A DNA stretch of 64,000 nt from Paracamarosporium sp. OC-R06-R3 (lineage: Eukaryota > Ascomycota > Dothideomycetes > Pleosporales > Didymosphaeriaceae). The notes beneath the pieces were generated by a model that worked only from the letters and a program-made list of their open reading frames with translations, was not told where the DNA came from and made no database searches. A program made the translations under genes and the position numbers. Where the stretch lies: positions 62,001 through 126,000 of the forward strand of contig JACVRA010000115.1 in NCBI GenBank assembly GCA_019828545.1, in the 5' to 3' direction. Shown here piece after piece: positions 1 to 10,361 of the stretch (its first letter is position 1; each line of letters starts with the position of its first letter).

Positions 1-306
1 ATGTTGTCCTCAGCAGGGTCGAGGAGGAGCGTTTTCAACGGAACATTGGGGCCGGTGTCGTCGGAGAGACCGAGCTCATCGAGGATGCTGAGCTCGTCGT
101 GCTCTTCGAGCTGGGCAGGCGTTTGGCCTGGCGGGCGGCGCAGTGCTTGCTGCTTCTGGACGTAATCGGCGAAGTCGCTGAGAGCCTGTTCACAGTCAGT
201 CTCCGATTCACCATGTCCACGATTCCATGGGAACTCGGGGAATGCGCACGCTCTCGCCCTTGCGCCGATCGACGGGGTTCTGCTTCGGCGCGTGTCGTGA
301 GGTCAT
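1..306 (-). CDS. 5' part of an unrecognised gene, interrupted by an apparent 16-bp insertion
   Basis: A minus-strand gene enters the window here and runs off the left edge. An ATG at 306 opens a reading frame beginning MTSRHAPKQNP that meets a stop after 32 codons, at about 208-210. A second frame starting at about 209 continues open to position 1 and reads ESETDCEQALSDFADYV, then an acidic stretch ending in LLLDPAEDN. The frames join cleanly (VPMES followed by ETDCEQ) if the 16 bases lying between two copies of the hexamer CGATTC (204-209 and 220-225) are removed. Sixteen bases is too short for a normal fungal intron, so this is a small insertion, an assembly error, or a misread start. I do not recognise the product; only about 90 residues are visible, hydrophilic and acidic. 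Confidence 0.45.
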
Positions 307-861
307 GGTTCGATGTAGGTTTGCTGTGGATGCCTAGCAGAGTTTCAGGTTGTGGTTGATCGTATTCGCCGGAGTATTGCTATTCGTATAGGACACGAAT
401 ATTCCATGAGACGTGTTACAGCTAGCATTGAGGCGTGCGGAGCTATAGCGGTGGGATGCCGTAGTGAGTGGAGGTGACGGGGCGCTTTTAGCTACGGGCA
501 TGCTATCGATAAACGAGTCACAGCCCAGATGACGCCGACTGTGACCGTGACTGTGCGGCACCACCGCGACGCGTGAGTCAACCTTGAAAAATGGCGATTA
601 GGTGTCGCGAATGACACGTGATTGTGCTGCTCCTGCCTAATCAACGCCTTGGATTTTGTATTTTCGTATTTGGGAAGGTTCGTATTCACGAGGTGGGTGC
701 CCAATATGGAAAGGCTCGCCGCACCGCCACCCAGTCCATTCAAGGGCGCAACACGAGAAGGGCTCAGAGACAATGAATCATAGGAATACCAAGTATGCCG
801 AATTTTGGTCAAAACATCACCCCAGATACAACACATTGTCATTTCAATATCGCCTCTGTGT
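307..861. other. Intergenic region, no supported gene
   Basis: This lies between the head of the partial left-edge gene and the 3' end of the dioxygenase gene. Short open frames occur on both strands but show no recognisable family, no convincing start context and no splice structure. I see nothing to annotate. Confidence 0.5.
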
Positions 862-2452
862 TCAAGGAGTCGGAACCCCTCGCTCGCCGCAATACTTTGC
901 CACTTCCTTCTTCAGCGTCTCCCGCTGACTATTCGCCGTATCCATGATATCGCTGACTCCGTTTACCCCTTTGCAATACGCAAACGTATCGACCATCTGC
1001 TCCAAAACTGCCTGCAGCTGATTGGGTAGCCACTGCATCATCGTTAGCTAAACCTCACCCATTATGCAACAGTCCTACGTACCGTGACAATTGGACTACC
1101 ACCAGTTGCAGTCGGGTGCATCGTCCGTTTGAGAATGTACTCGCGCGTGAAGCACCAGTGCCGCCAGCGGAAGTCTCTAACCTCGTTTAGGGCTTGCAGG
1201 TACAGAGCCGCAGAGATGGGGTTGTCAAGAGCAAAGGCTTTGACGCCTGACGCTTCGGAGCATCCGCGCACTGCTTCCAGAAATTCGCGGTGGTTACCTG
1301 GCCGATATTGCCGGAAATCTTGGAGGATTTCAGTGAGCGGTGTCGAGGGCATTTGGATCTGGAGGAGGTTGTCGCAGAGTGGAATCTGTAGCACGTTAGT
1401 GAGGGGAAAGGTAAAGTAAGGAGGGTATTGGGAAAAGTACCATGCTGTCGTTTGCTCCGGATTCACCCCGGAAAGACATAGGCTCCTCGCTCACGCCTTC
1501 GTAAATGACACCATTAGGGAACATGGACTGCGATGTGATGCCGAAAATGAATGTGCGGAAGTGGGTATAGCTTTGAGGTTTACTGCGATTCCACATTGCT
1601 AAAACCAACGGTTAGCCTTCGGTGACACTGTAACTGGGGTGATAGACTCACTGTTCATGACTGCATTGACATTTTTTAAGCCAGACACCACTGTCCTGAG
1701 CCCATCGTCGAACCTCTCACGATCCGTCGCAATGCAACTTTCGAGCATTTCGACGGTGCCCTTGACAAGCGGACCGGACTCTTTCACCATGGCGATATGA
1801 ACGAGGACAAAGCCAGCTTCTGAAGATGAAGGGTCAAGTCCATGTTCGAAGGCACGAATCAAGCGCAGGTTATCATACTCTAGACCCTTTGCAGTGTCTT
1901 CAAGACGGTAGTTGAACAGCGCGTAGGAGCCAGCGTATTCCATGAAAGGCTTGAAGCCCGCACTGCTGTATATTAGGTAACGCCCTTCCATCGTTGGAGT
2001 GGATCTTACATATCAGCAATCTTGACAATCGGCAGGGCAATACTGCGAGGCAACTTTTGTCTACCTAGACCATATGGCTCATCTCTGAGGAACCTCTCGT
2101 GACAAGGCTCGAATAAGTACGCTGAAGCTAGGAAGGAATAGTCGCGGTAGAGAGCGTTCATCACGACAAGATCATCTCGGTATCTCTCTACCTCATCACT
2201 GAGGTCTGGCAGTTCTTTGTCGAGTGTCTCACCAAAGGTGAACTTGGCGAGGAGGCCTGGCTCTCCGGACAGTGTCTTGATAGGCATACGCTGAAGCAGC
2301 GACTCCACAGCCTCGAACTCGACTGGGAGCTTGACGAGAGGCTCTTGACGTGGGAGAAAGCCCCGGGTGGTTGACACCATGAAGGCAGGAAGGGAGACAT
2401 CCTTAGGATGCGTATCCGTCAGGACAGGAAAATTAAAGAAAGGGGTAGACAT
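862..2452 (-). CDS. Indoleamine 2,3-dioxygenase family protein
   Basis: Heme dioxygenase that opens the indole ring of L-tryptophan to N-formylkynurenine, the first step of the kynurenine route to NAD in fungi. I read five exons: 2452-2010, 1965-1652, 1598-1441, 1385-1083 and 1032-862. All have GT...AG borders and join in frame to 462 codons. Family landmarks in order: LPAFMVSTTRGFLP near the N-terminus, AGSYALFNYRLED, FRTFIFGI and SFRGESGANDSM in the middle, then FRWRHWCFTREYI (containing the likely proximal heme histidine) and HPTATGGSPIVTW near the end. The last exon supplies WLPNQL and a C-terminal helix and is easy to miss, because exon 4 can read through to an early stop at 1062. The first in-frame ATG is at 2452; the frame extends upstream only through non-ATG codons. 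Length fits the fungal family. Fungi often carry several paralogues, so kynurenine function is inferred. Confidence 0.93.
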
Positions 2453-3676
2453 GGCAGGATATTGCGCCACAGGTCGATAGAAGTAAGATGTTAAAGTACC
2501 TGGGCCCCTGGTGTTTGAAGTCAAATGAGGCACTTGATGGTCGAGGATTTGAGGCTTCCAAACTCGCGCTTATATCTCGAGGCCGGAAACCTTCCGGCCT
2601 CATTCCGGCCTGATAACAGATACGTAATAGCAAGATCACTCGCCCATTCTGCGGGCAATCTGTCGAATGAAGCCCGAAGCAAACCTTCAATGCCCGGCCT
2701 TACCCTCGCCCTCCTCCAGAGCCCCCACCCGAGCGATGCATGTTGCACACCTCGTCGCCGCCAAGACTGGGGACAAGGAGGGGCGGTATGGAGCTGATGC
2801 TTTGTCCACCACTGACAATGCGCATATGGTCCACGTAAATCTCTTCCCATTATCTTATCTGTTCGTCATTTTACATCTTCCAAGTGGCGCGAAAGCAGTA
2901 GATCTGGACGCCGAGTAGCGAAGCGATAGAGTTGTACCGAAGTGCTAAAGGATCACCACCCCGACTCTCAATCAACACCTCCAGTCTTGGTTTCTCTGAT
3001 CGCTAGCTTTTGATGATTTTTTAAGGGTTCTCCTTGTAGATAAAGACAATTCAGAATCCTACAAAGGGCGGCTGGTCATGCAGGCGTTCTCTACGCCGGC
3101 CATTAACTCGAATCGCTAACAACGTTTCCATTCCGAAAGACGACCGCTGATAAGTGATGCTATTAGGAGAACTCTGATACCACGAGATAGCATCAAGAAT
3201 CGAGGCCGATGTATTCAATTTTGACGATCGTCGTTGCCCGTCTTACATCAACAGCCGCGCGGTACCCTGCACGCGCTTCGCTAAGCAGCCAATCATCGCT
3301 CAGCTGATATTACGACGAAGCGGCGAGCATTCCCTTCAAATGTCTCTTTAGATGTTATGTTAACATTTCCCGATATCTTGTTGAGCAAAATCCTGTCTTG
3401 CAATAGGACTTTTCAGCTTCGCATGCGCTCACGCTGGGTGCTGAGGTGCTGCGCCACATAACCCATGGTATGAATCAGCAAGTGCAATACTCGATCCACA
3501 TTTAGAGTAAGAGTCACAGGGGGATGTCATCTCTAACAACATCTCTTATTTTAAGTTTCAATTTACTCCTGACGCCTGCTGCATGAACTATATCCTTTCG
3601 ACGACTCCTCTTTGTAACATTTTGATCTCGCATCGCATACCTTGATCGATCGAACTATCGAAGCTGGCTGGGCAAA
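2453..3676. other. Divergent intergenic region between dioxygenase and RNA ligase genes
   Basis: About 1.2 kb between two divergently transcribed genes, so it should hold both promoters. No supported coding sequence. A 5'-UTR intron for the RNA ligase gene is suggested just downstream: GTGAGT at 3677 to TTTCAG at about 3721, ending a few bases before the ATG. Confidence 0.4.
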
Positions 3677-3727
3677 TGTGAGTGTTAAGAAGGCATCAGG
3701 GAAAATATTTACTCTGTTTCAGTTGCC

Positions 3728-4840
3728 ATGGCGTCTCCTACACCAGACTCGACGCTTTATCCCAAGATCACCACCCATATCAAAGAAGTGAGTCATAAAG
3801 GTCTATGTCGCCGTCGAACATTATCTTATACAAAGTACACATGCTAGGTCATCAAAACGCTCAGACACAAACTCCGCGATCCAAACGGCCCCGAGGAAGA
3901 ACCAATACTCAACCCTATTCCTATCGTTGGCACCGTTAAGCTCCACGGCACCCACGCAGACATCCTAGTCTCCAGCGACAACGCAATAACCCTCCAATCA
4001 CGCAACAATGCAAAACTACTCGAAACAGCAGATAACCTGGGCTTCGCTAAAGCCATGTCAACGAAACATGCTACGATCCTCAGACTTCGCGACCAGTTCC
4101 TGACCCGTTGGAAAGAACTAAACCCCGACGCCGCACTGGACACCGAACTACCCATCACAATAGCCGGCGAGTGGATCGGCGAGAAGATCCAGAAAGGTGT
4201 CGCGATTTCCAAATTGTCCAGACGCCTAGTCATCATCTCTGCCAAGATCAACGGCGCATGGGTCGCAGACAGCGAGTACGCGGATATTGAAACACCAGAA
4301 GATGGCATCTACAACATCTCCCGCGCAGGGACGTACCATTCTATTCTCTACCCCGAGGAACCACAAAAGACTATCGATGAACTCGAGCCCCTTGCTGAGA
4401 ATATCGCCGCCCGGTGCCCCTTTGCAGAAACATTTGGTATTACTGGCGAAGGCGAAGGCCTAGTCTGGAAACTCGTGCCCTACATATCGGACGCAGATCT
4501 ATGGTTCAAGACTAAAGGTGGGCGCTTCAAGCCTACGTTCACGCCTGCGCCGAAGAAGCCGCCCGCGGATCAAGCGGAGAAACGGGAGGTCGCGGCGACG
4601 GTAGCGAAGGCGTGGTGTTCGGAGCAGAGGCTGGAGCAAGGCTGGGACTACCTGCGGGAGAAGGCCATCCAGCGGAATATGAAGGGGATTGGTGCGTTCC
4701 TGAAGTGGGTGCAGCTTGATATCTTGAATGAGGAGAAGGGGTATATTAAGGAGCACGAGGTTGATGAGGAAATGCTGAGGAAGGAGATCATTGGGATTGC
4801 GAAGCCTTGGTATCTGAGGAGGTACAGTGCTATGGGGTAG
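3728..4840 (+). CDS. RNA ligase domain protein (Rnl2-like nucleotidyltransferase)
   Basis: Two exons, 3728-3787 and 3848-4840, with a 60-bp intron (GTGAGT...GCTAG), joined in frame to 350 residues. The protein carries the ordered motifs of the covalent nucleotidyltransferase superfamily. Motif I is KLHGTHADI with the probable AMP-accepting lysine K51; a motif III-like GEWIG lies at about 127-131; motif IV is EGLVWK at 223-228; motif V is FKTKGGRFK around K241 and K243. This matches the RNA_ligase family (T4 Rnl2 type) rather than the tRNA ligase Trl1, and no kinase or phosphodiesterase domain follows. The last 90 residues are mostly alpha-helical and charged. Expected chemistry is ATP-dependent sealing of nicked or 3'-OH/5'-phosphate RNA; the cellular substrate is unknown. 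No targeting signal is obvious. Confidence 0.85.
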
Positions 4841-5386
4841 TGCAAGGACAGAGGCGTTGGGATCTGAATGTGATATATCGACACAGTTACAGAGCTTACG
4901 CATCTTACATTCAACTGATACAAGCCACGACACATTCGTTATATATACACAGAAGTGTGTAGGATTTGGGCGGGTGAAAGTAGTGTACGTGTCAGGCATA
5001 GATCTACTTGTTCTTCGTGGGCTTTGTCTGGTGTAGATCAAGCTATCGCCTAAGTAATTGTCTTGAGAGTCTTCTCATCTAGCCCTCTGAAGAAGCTGCA
5101 ACGCCATGTTTCAACGGGACAGAAGATCTCCTAATAAAAACAGATACTCAATGTACCAAGGATATAGGAGTAGCTTACAGTGTAGGCAAAGCGATGTACC
5201 AAGAAGGGCTTGCATGAGGTTAACCAGATTTGGTCTACAGGCACGTGACAGTACGGAACTGGAGCTCTGAGAGGTGCCAAGGCGCTAGTTGAAGCCTCGG
5301 TGTCGCGTTCATGAACTTTTGACATTAGTTGCTCACACAAGAAAGAATCCCACATCCCACTCACTTTGACTGCTCCGGCAATCAAG
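4841..5386. other. Intergenic region
   Basis: Holds the 3' end of the RNA ligase transcript and the promoter of the MFAP1 homologue on the same strand. Open frames here are short and without family resemblance. Nothing else is seen. Confidence 0.4.
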
Positions 5387-6610
5387 ATGCCGCCGCCGAG
5401 GGCCAAGAAGCTTACAGCGCAACCCGTGCGCACGCGTCACTTTGCCGGAAAGCCCGCCGCCACCGAAGTCGAAGAACGCGACAGCAGTGATGAATCCGAG
5501 TCGGAAGAAGAGCAGAAACCGAAGCCATTCGTGAAACCCAAACCAGCTCCCATCGCCTCGTCGTTTCCTAAATCAGCGCTCAAATCACATCTTGCGGCGA
5601 GAAAGAAGCCAGAAGAGGATCTCAAACACCTCGAAGACGAGTTCGAGACGGAGAGCGAAGGAGGGGAGGAAGAAGGGAGCAGTGAAAGCGGTAGTGAAAG
5701 TGGCAGTGAGGAGGAGAGCTCAGAAGAGGAGGAAAGCAGCGAGGAGGAGGCACCGAAGAAGCTGCTGCGACCTGTTTTCCTGAAGAAAGGGCAGCGCGAC
5801 AAGGTAGCTGCGCCGGCAAAGACAGCGGAAGAACTAGCAGTAGAAGAAGAACAGCGGAGACAAGAGCAGACGAGGGCACTAGTACAAGAACAGATCGAGC
5901 AGCGTGCGGCGGCAAAGGCAGCAGGGAAGAAAGACTGGGATGACGATGTAGAAGAAGCCGACATCAACGCTGTCGATGATACCGACGACTTAGACCCCGA
6001 AGCCGAATACGCTGCCTGGAAATTGCGCGAATTCAAACGGATCAAGCGCGAGCGTCTCGCCATCGAAGAAGTCGAAGCGGAGCGCGCTGAGATCGAACGG
6101 CGGCGAAATCTCACCGAGGCAGAACGAGATGCCGAAGATCGCGAATTCCTCGAGAAACAGAAGGAAGAACGGGGTGATCGTGGACAGATGCAATTCATGC
6201 AAAAGTACTTTCATAAGGGTGCATTCTTCCAAGAAGACCTCGCAGAGCTGGGAATCGACAAGCGGAATCTTATGGGTGCGAGGTTTGAAGATCAGACCAA
6301 TCGTGAGGTGCTGCCTGAGTACATGCAAATCCGTGATATGACGAAACTCGGCAAGAAGGGTAGGACGAGGTATAGAGATATGAAAACGGAAGATACTGGC
6401 AAATGGGGCGATTACGGCGATACGAGACGGCCGAGGGATAAGGGCGAGTACGGCGTAGATGAGCGTTTCCGCTCCGATGGATACCGTGGCAGAGATACAG
6501 GTCCCGAAGGCGCAACAGGAGCGAATGCACGACCGTTAGGCGAGAGGAAGAGGTTCGGGGAGGACACGAACCGGGAAAGCAAACGCCCAAGAGTCGATGA
6601 CCGAGATTGA
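5387..6610 (+). CDS. Microfibrillar-associated protein 1 (MFAP1) homologue, spliceosomal
   Basis: Single exon, 407 residues. The N-terminal half is low-complexity: a basic start (RAKKLTAQPVRTRHFAGK), then long Ser/Glu tracts at about 30-55 and 85-125. The C-terminal half is the conserved MFAP1 domain: a charged helix with AEYAAWKLREFKRIKRER, then RNLTEAERDAEDREFLEKQK and the signature QFMQKYFHKGAFFQ, followed by RDMTKLGKKGRTRYRDMKTEDT. MFAP1 is a component of the spliceosomal B complex and works with Prp38 in activation, so a nuclear role is expected. I chose the ATG at 5387 (MPPPRAKK) over one seven codons upstream because family members usually start next to this basic segment. The strong codon periodicity makes long antisense open frames that are not genes. 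Confidence 0.92.
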   Translation: MPPPRAKKLTAQPVRTRHFAGKPAATEVEERDSSDESESEEEQKPKPFVKPKPAPIASSFPKSALKSHLAARKKPEEDLKHLEDEFETESEGGEEEGSSESGSESGSEEESSEEEESSEEEAPKKLLRPVFLKKGQRDKVAAPAKTAEELAVEEEQRRQEQTRALVQEQIEQRAAAKAAGKKDWDDDVEEADINAVDDTDDLDPEAEYAAWKLREFKRIKRERLAIEEVEAERAEIERRRNLTEAERDAEDREFLEKQKEERGDRGQMQFMQKYFHKGAFFQEDLAELGIDKRNLMGARFEDQTNREVLPEYMQIRDMTKLGKKGRTRYRDMKTEDTGKWGDYGDTRRPRDKGEYGVDERFRSDGYRGRDTGPEGATGANARPLGERKRFGEDTNRESKRPRVDDRD

Positions 6611-7075
6611 GCAAAAGTAACCTGTCGAGTCTGAGAATACCATCCATCTCTCGAAAGACATCACACAAACGTGCCGTCGGCACCAACCCCGAACTCGAAA
6701 TCTAGGCTTCGGACCTGAACCTGAAAGATGCGTCATCAAGTGACATTCAGAAATACTTCCGTACAATGGACGACATCGTTGCAGCCATACGTAGCGTGGA
6801 CTTCGACCTCCCCAGTGTCACACTCCTTTTTGAACAGAAAAGCCGTTGGGTCATACCTGTGCAGAACGACCCAGGAGCTTACAGCACAATACGGGAAGAT
6901 ATTCATAGCAAGGTCTGTCAAAACTTAGACTTATTGTTCAAGTACGACCTTGTTACATCACGTCACATCGCAGCAAGGGCCAGCGTAGCAAGATACATTA
7001 TTCATTATATGCGGCAATGTTTATGCCAAGAGCTTGCTCTGTTTATTTACCCGCTTCCATTCATCGTATCCCTTT
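6611..7075. other. Intergenic region between convergent genes
   Basis: Shared 3' region of the MFAP1 homologue and the secreted protein gene on the opposite strand. A plus-strand open frame at 6766-7086 is without family resemblance and overlaps the 3' end of the next gene, so it is not called. Confidence 0.4.
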
Positions 7076-7540
7076 TCACTGGATAACAATCGTAAGAGCG
7101 TTGACCTGCTGGCAGACGAAGTCATCCTGTCCGTTGCCGCCGGCGTGGCAGTAGGTGGGCACTTCGCCCTCGCCCGTCTTTCCTGCGAACTGCGAAGTCT
7201 CGTGGTACAGCCGGAGGCCAACAGCGCCCTGGTCCTCGCTCTGTGCCTCGATCAAGCCAAAGCGGTACGCGCTATCGCCGCAGATTTGGACCTCGGAGGG
7301 CAGGCTCTCAACGGCGCCGATTTCGCACTTGACGGTTCCGTTGTTGCCGGAGAGCGTGAAGCCGGCGTTCTGGATACCCGGGTTCTTGCGCAGGTAGAAG
7401 TCGCTGATGTCGATGTTCTCGTAGGTGGATGGGTCGGGGGGAGAACCGCCGCAGTGTGCTGGGTTGGGGCAGTCTGTGGTCTGGGGAGCGGGCGCTGCGA
7501 GAGCGGCGGCGAAGAGGGTTGCGGCGGCGAGGAACTGCAT
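7076..7540 (-). CDS. Alt a 1-like small secreted protein
   Basis: Single exon, 154 residues. The N-terminus is a clear signal peptide (MQFLAAATLFAAALAAPAP, cleavage near residues 16-20), giving a mature protein of about 135 residues with cysteines spaced as in the AltA1 family. Diagnostic segments are ISDFYLRK, an internal CEIGAV and ICGD, and the near-C-terminal PTYCHAGGNG followed by DDFVCQ. Alt a 1 proteins are fungus-specific beta-barrel dimers secreted by Dothideomycetes; Alternaria Alt a 1 is a major human allergen and some relatives elicit plant defence responses. This copy is diverged and its allergenicity or effector role is not established by sequence. A TATA box lies upstream at 7656-7661. 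Presence of this family is the main taxonomic hint in the window. Confidence 0.85.
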   Translation of the reverse strand: MQFLAAATLFAAALAAPAPQTTDCPNPAHCGGSPPDPSTYENIDISDFYLRKNPGIQNAGFTLSGNNGTVKCEIGAVESLPSEVQICGDSAYRFGLIEAQSEDQGAVGLRLYHETSQFAGKTGEGEVPTYCHAGGNGQDDFVCQQVNALTIVIQ

Positions 7541-7655
7541 TTTGGCGGTGGGTGATGTGTTGGGAGGTATGGTTGATGATCGGAGTTATGAAGGAGGAAG
7601 TGACAGAATGTGCTGTGAGCTGATGATGGATATCCAGCCTGCCTTCCAAGTTCTC

Positions 7656-7661
7656 TTTATA
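7656..7661 (-). promoter_or_regulatory. TATA box upstream of the Alt a 1-like gene
   Basis: On the minus strand the sequence reads TATAAA, about 115 bases upstream of the ATG at 7540. It has consensus spacing for a fungal core promoter, and a strong TATA element would suit a highly expressed secreted protein. Inferred from motif and position only. Confidence 0.45.
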
Positions 7662-9327
7662 CCTCTCTTCTACAATAACAATAATGTAATGTCACGCCAA
7701 CCCCTACCGACGTCACACATGGGCGTCACAAATGGGCCCAATACCTCCTGCCGAGAACCCTACTCTCCACCCCAGTGTCCCCACATACCCGCCGAGCTGT
7801 CAATAGTCTAAAGCTGCATTGGCGAATAGAAGATGGAGGCGAAGCCGATCGGCACGTTTCAAAACACAAGCTTAAACAACTCAACGGTAAGGGCCCACTT
7901 GAAATTAGGCGCATTAACACTGTTCCTAGAATATTTCCGAAAGCCAATTTGCTGTCGCGAGGGACTTGCATACTCTAGCGCGACCTAAACATGGATGCTC
8001 ACCTCGCGCTCGATTAGAAGGGTACGAATAACGAGATGCAAATGCAAGGTGTTACTGGACAGCAAATTCAATCACCTGATGCATCCACGCGGGAACTCGG
8101 AATAATTCTCGAAGTGGACGCATGAAATCGATAATGGAAACGGGCCGAAATGACGATCGTGGTGTACTCAGGTCCCGACGTGGCAAGGCGATGATGCTAC
8201 CTCGGCTGAAGCTCTGCTTTCGAGAAGTTTCCCATGACTATGATTGCACTCCACAGTTTATGAAGGCGATGCGGGAATTGAAGCCGCACGCCGCTCCCGT
8301 GTCAACCGACTGTCCGCATGATGTCACATCGACAGCGCGGATAATTAGTTGCTATTTTTGGATTGTTTTTATTGATGGAACCGTGTCCCCATTGAGCACA
8401 TTTGAGCACTGTTTTGATACTGCTGGATAGGGGTCGGTTACATGATGAGTTGGGGTGCTCTGGTTGTGACGAGAAGGATTGGTGGAGTAGAAGTCTCACT
8501 GCTGACTACGCTATGGTGAAGAAATTCTATGGAAGCGAATTCTGAGCCATTACGAACTTACTAGTAGCCTCAAGGCATAAGTTCGATAACCTAGCGGATT
8601 CTGATAGCGAAAATGCCCGTCGTTCCTATCATTTAGACTTCTCTAAGGCCGGAACTTCAATAATCTTCTTGTATCAGTGGGCCACGTAATGCCTAAATAA
8701 TTAACAACCCCATCGTAAAGCCTTTCAGGTGGTACGGGCCAAGAAGCGGATTTGCTGTACAGTATATGGCGCTCAAGACGCAACCTGGAAGTCTTTCTTA
8801 CACCATTACCTTCATCAAGTAAGAGACGACTACTATATTACACTCTATAAGCCGAAAAACAAGGGAATCAACACATTGAGGGCTGAACATAAGCATGCAT
8901 AGACAGCTATAGGGGAATGCGCACGCCATTGAGGAAATTGCCGGCCACAGTTATGGTTTAGTTGCATGGTGATACAGTCGAAAGGGTGAAGGCCATCAAT
9001 TTAGTATAGCCGATATGATTCCCAGTGAAGAGCTAAGCCAATACCAAAGCGCGCCGACGTCATTAGTACAGAATAATTCCGTGCAAGCTTCTAGATCGGA
9101 GAACTCACGGGTAGGGGACGGCACGTAAGCAAACATTTGTATTATTTCTAGATATTTCGGCGATTATGAGGGGCATAATTTTTCCCGATAACGACTCAGA
9201 GCTTTGATTTTATTGTCTATCTAGTTTCGATTAACTTTGGTCTATCTTAGGCGTGCATAGCAAAAGCGGCATGACGTGAAAATTTCCCATCATGCGACAC
9301 AAGAAGCGTGTCTCCAAATCACGTCTT
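7662..9327. other. Gene-poor region
   Basis: About 1.7 kb with no supported gene. From about 8.0 kb the sequence becomes visibly richer in A and T than the flanks, starting an eroded interval that lasts to roughly 23 kb. Short frames such as 8122-8430 (plus) have no family resemblance. Confidence 0.4.
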
Positions 9328-10361
9328 CTATTTTAGGTTGTCCAAGAAAAATTGAGTGAGTTTATCAAATGGGATCAACTCGACGCGATCGTAGAGGTCG
9401 ACATGACCGGCACCTGGCACCCAAACTAATTCTTTCGGTTCGCCTGCGGCAGCATAAGCATCCTCGCTGAACTCGCGCGAGTGAGCTTGATCGCCTGTAA
9501 TGAATAATAATGGACGCGGTGAGATCGTTTCGATGTCGTTGAACGGATAGAAGTTCATGAATTTCGTATTCGTCGATAGCGTTGGGTGCGTTGTGAGATT
9601 AGGAGAGGAGTTCTCAGGAGTGAATTCGCCTCGCGAAGTACGATAGTAATCGTAAAATTCAATATCAACTGGGGTCGATTCCGGCGTGAGAACATTTGGT
9701 GTACCCCAGTGTATTGGATTTTGCCACCATCTGCTTCGCTCTGGCGTTGTTGTATCGCAGCGGTAATAACTTCTTTCCGCTGCTCAACGCTTTGCGACTT
9801 CCGCAGCCCGTTGCGATTAACAGCGCCCATGTCATACATGCTCGCCGTAGCAATGGCCTTCATACGCGGATCAATCTTTGCTGCGCTAATCACAAACGAG
9901 CCGCTGCCACAGATACCAAGTGCACCAATCCGCTCACGATCAATGAAGTCTTGGGTGCTGAGATAGTCCACTGCCGCACTGAAAGTTTCTGCGTAGATGT
10001 CTGGCAACACTGCATTTCGCGGTTCGCCATCGCTTCCACCCCAGAAGGAGGTATCAACAGATACTGTAGCGAAACCTTGCTCAGCCAGCTTCGTCGCGTA
10101 GAGGTTCGCGCTTTGCTCCTTTACTGCACCCATAGGATGGCCAACGATGATGGCTGATAAGTTGGTGTTGCGATCGAGATCTTTGCGAACAAACAAATTG
10201 GCCGAGATGTTCATGCGAAATTGATTCTGAAAAACGATTGGCTCAACCGTTACGTTGTTGCTTTGGTAGAAATTGTCGGCTCCATATGACATGTTCTGTG
10301 CCGTTGTTGTCATTGGATTGATGGCTGCTGTGACGCCAAACAAAATGGCACTGTGTCTCAT
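9328..10361 (-). pseudogene. Alpha/beta hydrolase (YcjY/dienelactone-hydrolase-like), frameshifted
   Basis: The protein begins at the ATG at 10361 with a short hydrophobic N-terminus and then a family segment MSYGADNFYQSNNVTVEPI. The core alpha/beta hydrolase fold follows: GHPMGAVKEQSANLYA, DTSFWGGSDGEPRN, and the nucleophile elbow GICGSGSF with Ser as probable nucleophile. Near residue 220 (bases 9704-9707, a run of four C on the plus strand) the frame is lost; the neighbouring frame then reads TPNVLTPESTPVDIEFYDYY and continues to the stop at 9328 through ITGDQAHSREF and GAGHVDLYD, which carries the catalytic His. One extra G in that homopolymer would restore a continuous protein, so this is either a recent one-base deletion or a consensus error. 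The closest relatives I know of are bacterial, so horizontal origin is plausible. Substrate unknown. Confidence 0.82.

Noticed and set aside
492..842. 116-codon minus-strand frame
   Set aside because: No family features, no splice logic, and not supported by flanking genes.
5437..6198. 253-codon minus-strand open frame opposite the MFAP1 homologue
   Set aside because: Its composition (Ser/Arg/Leu-rich) is the antisense of acidic Ser/Glu codons, and the plus-strand protein has clear family motifs.
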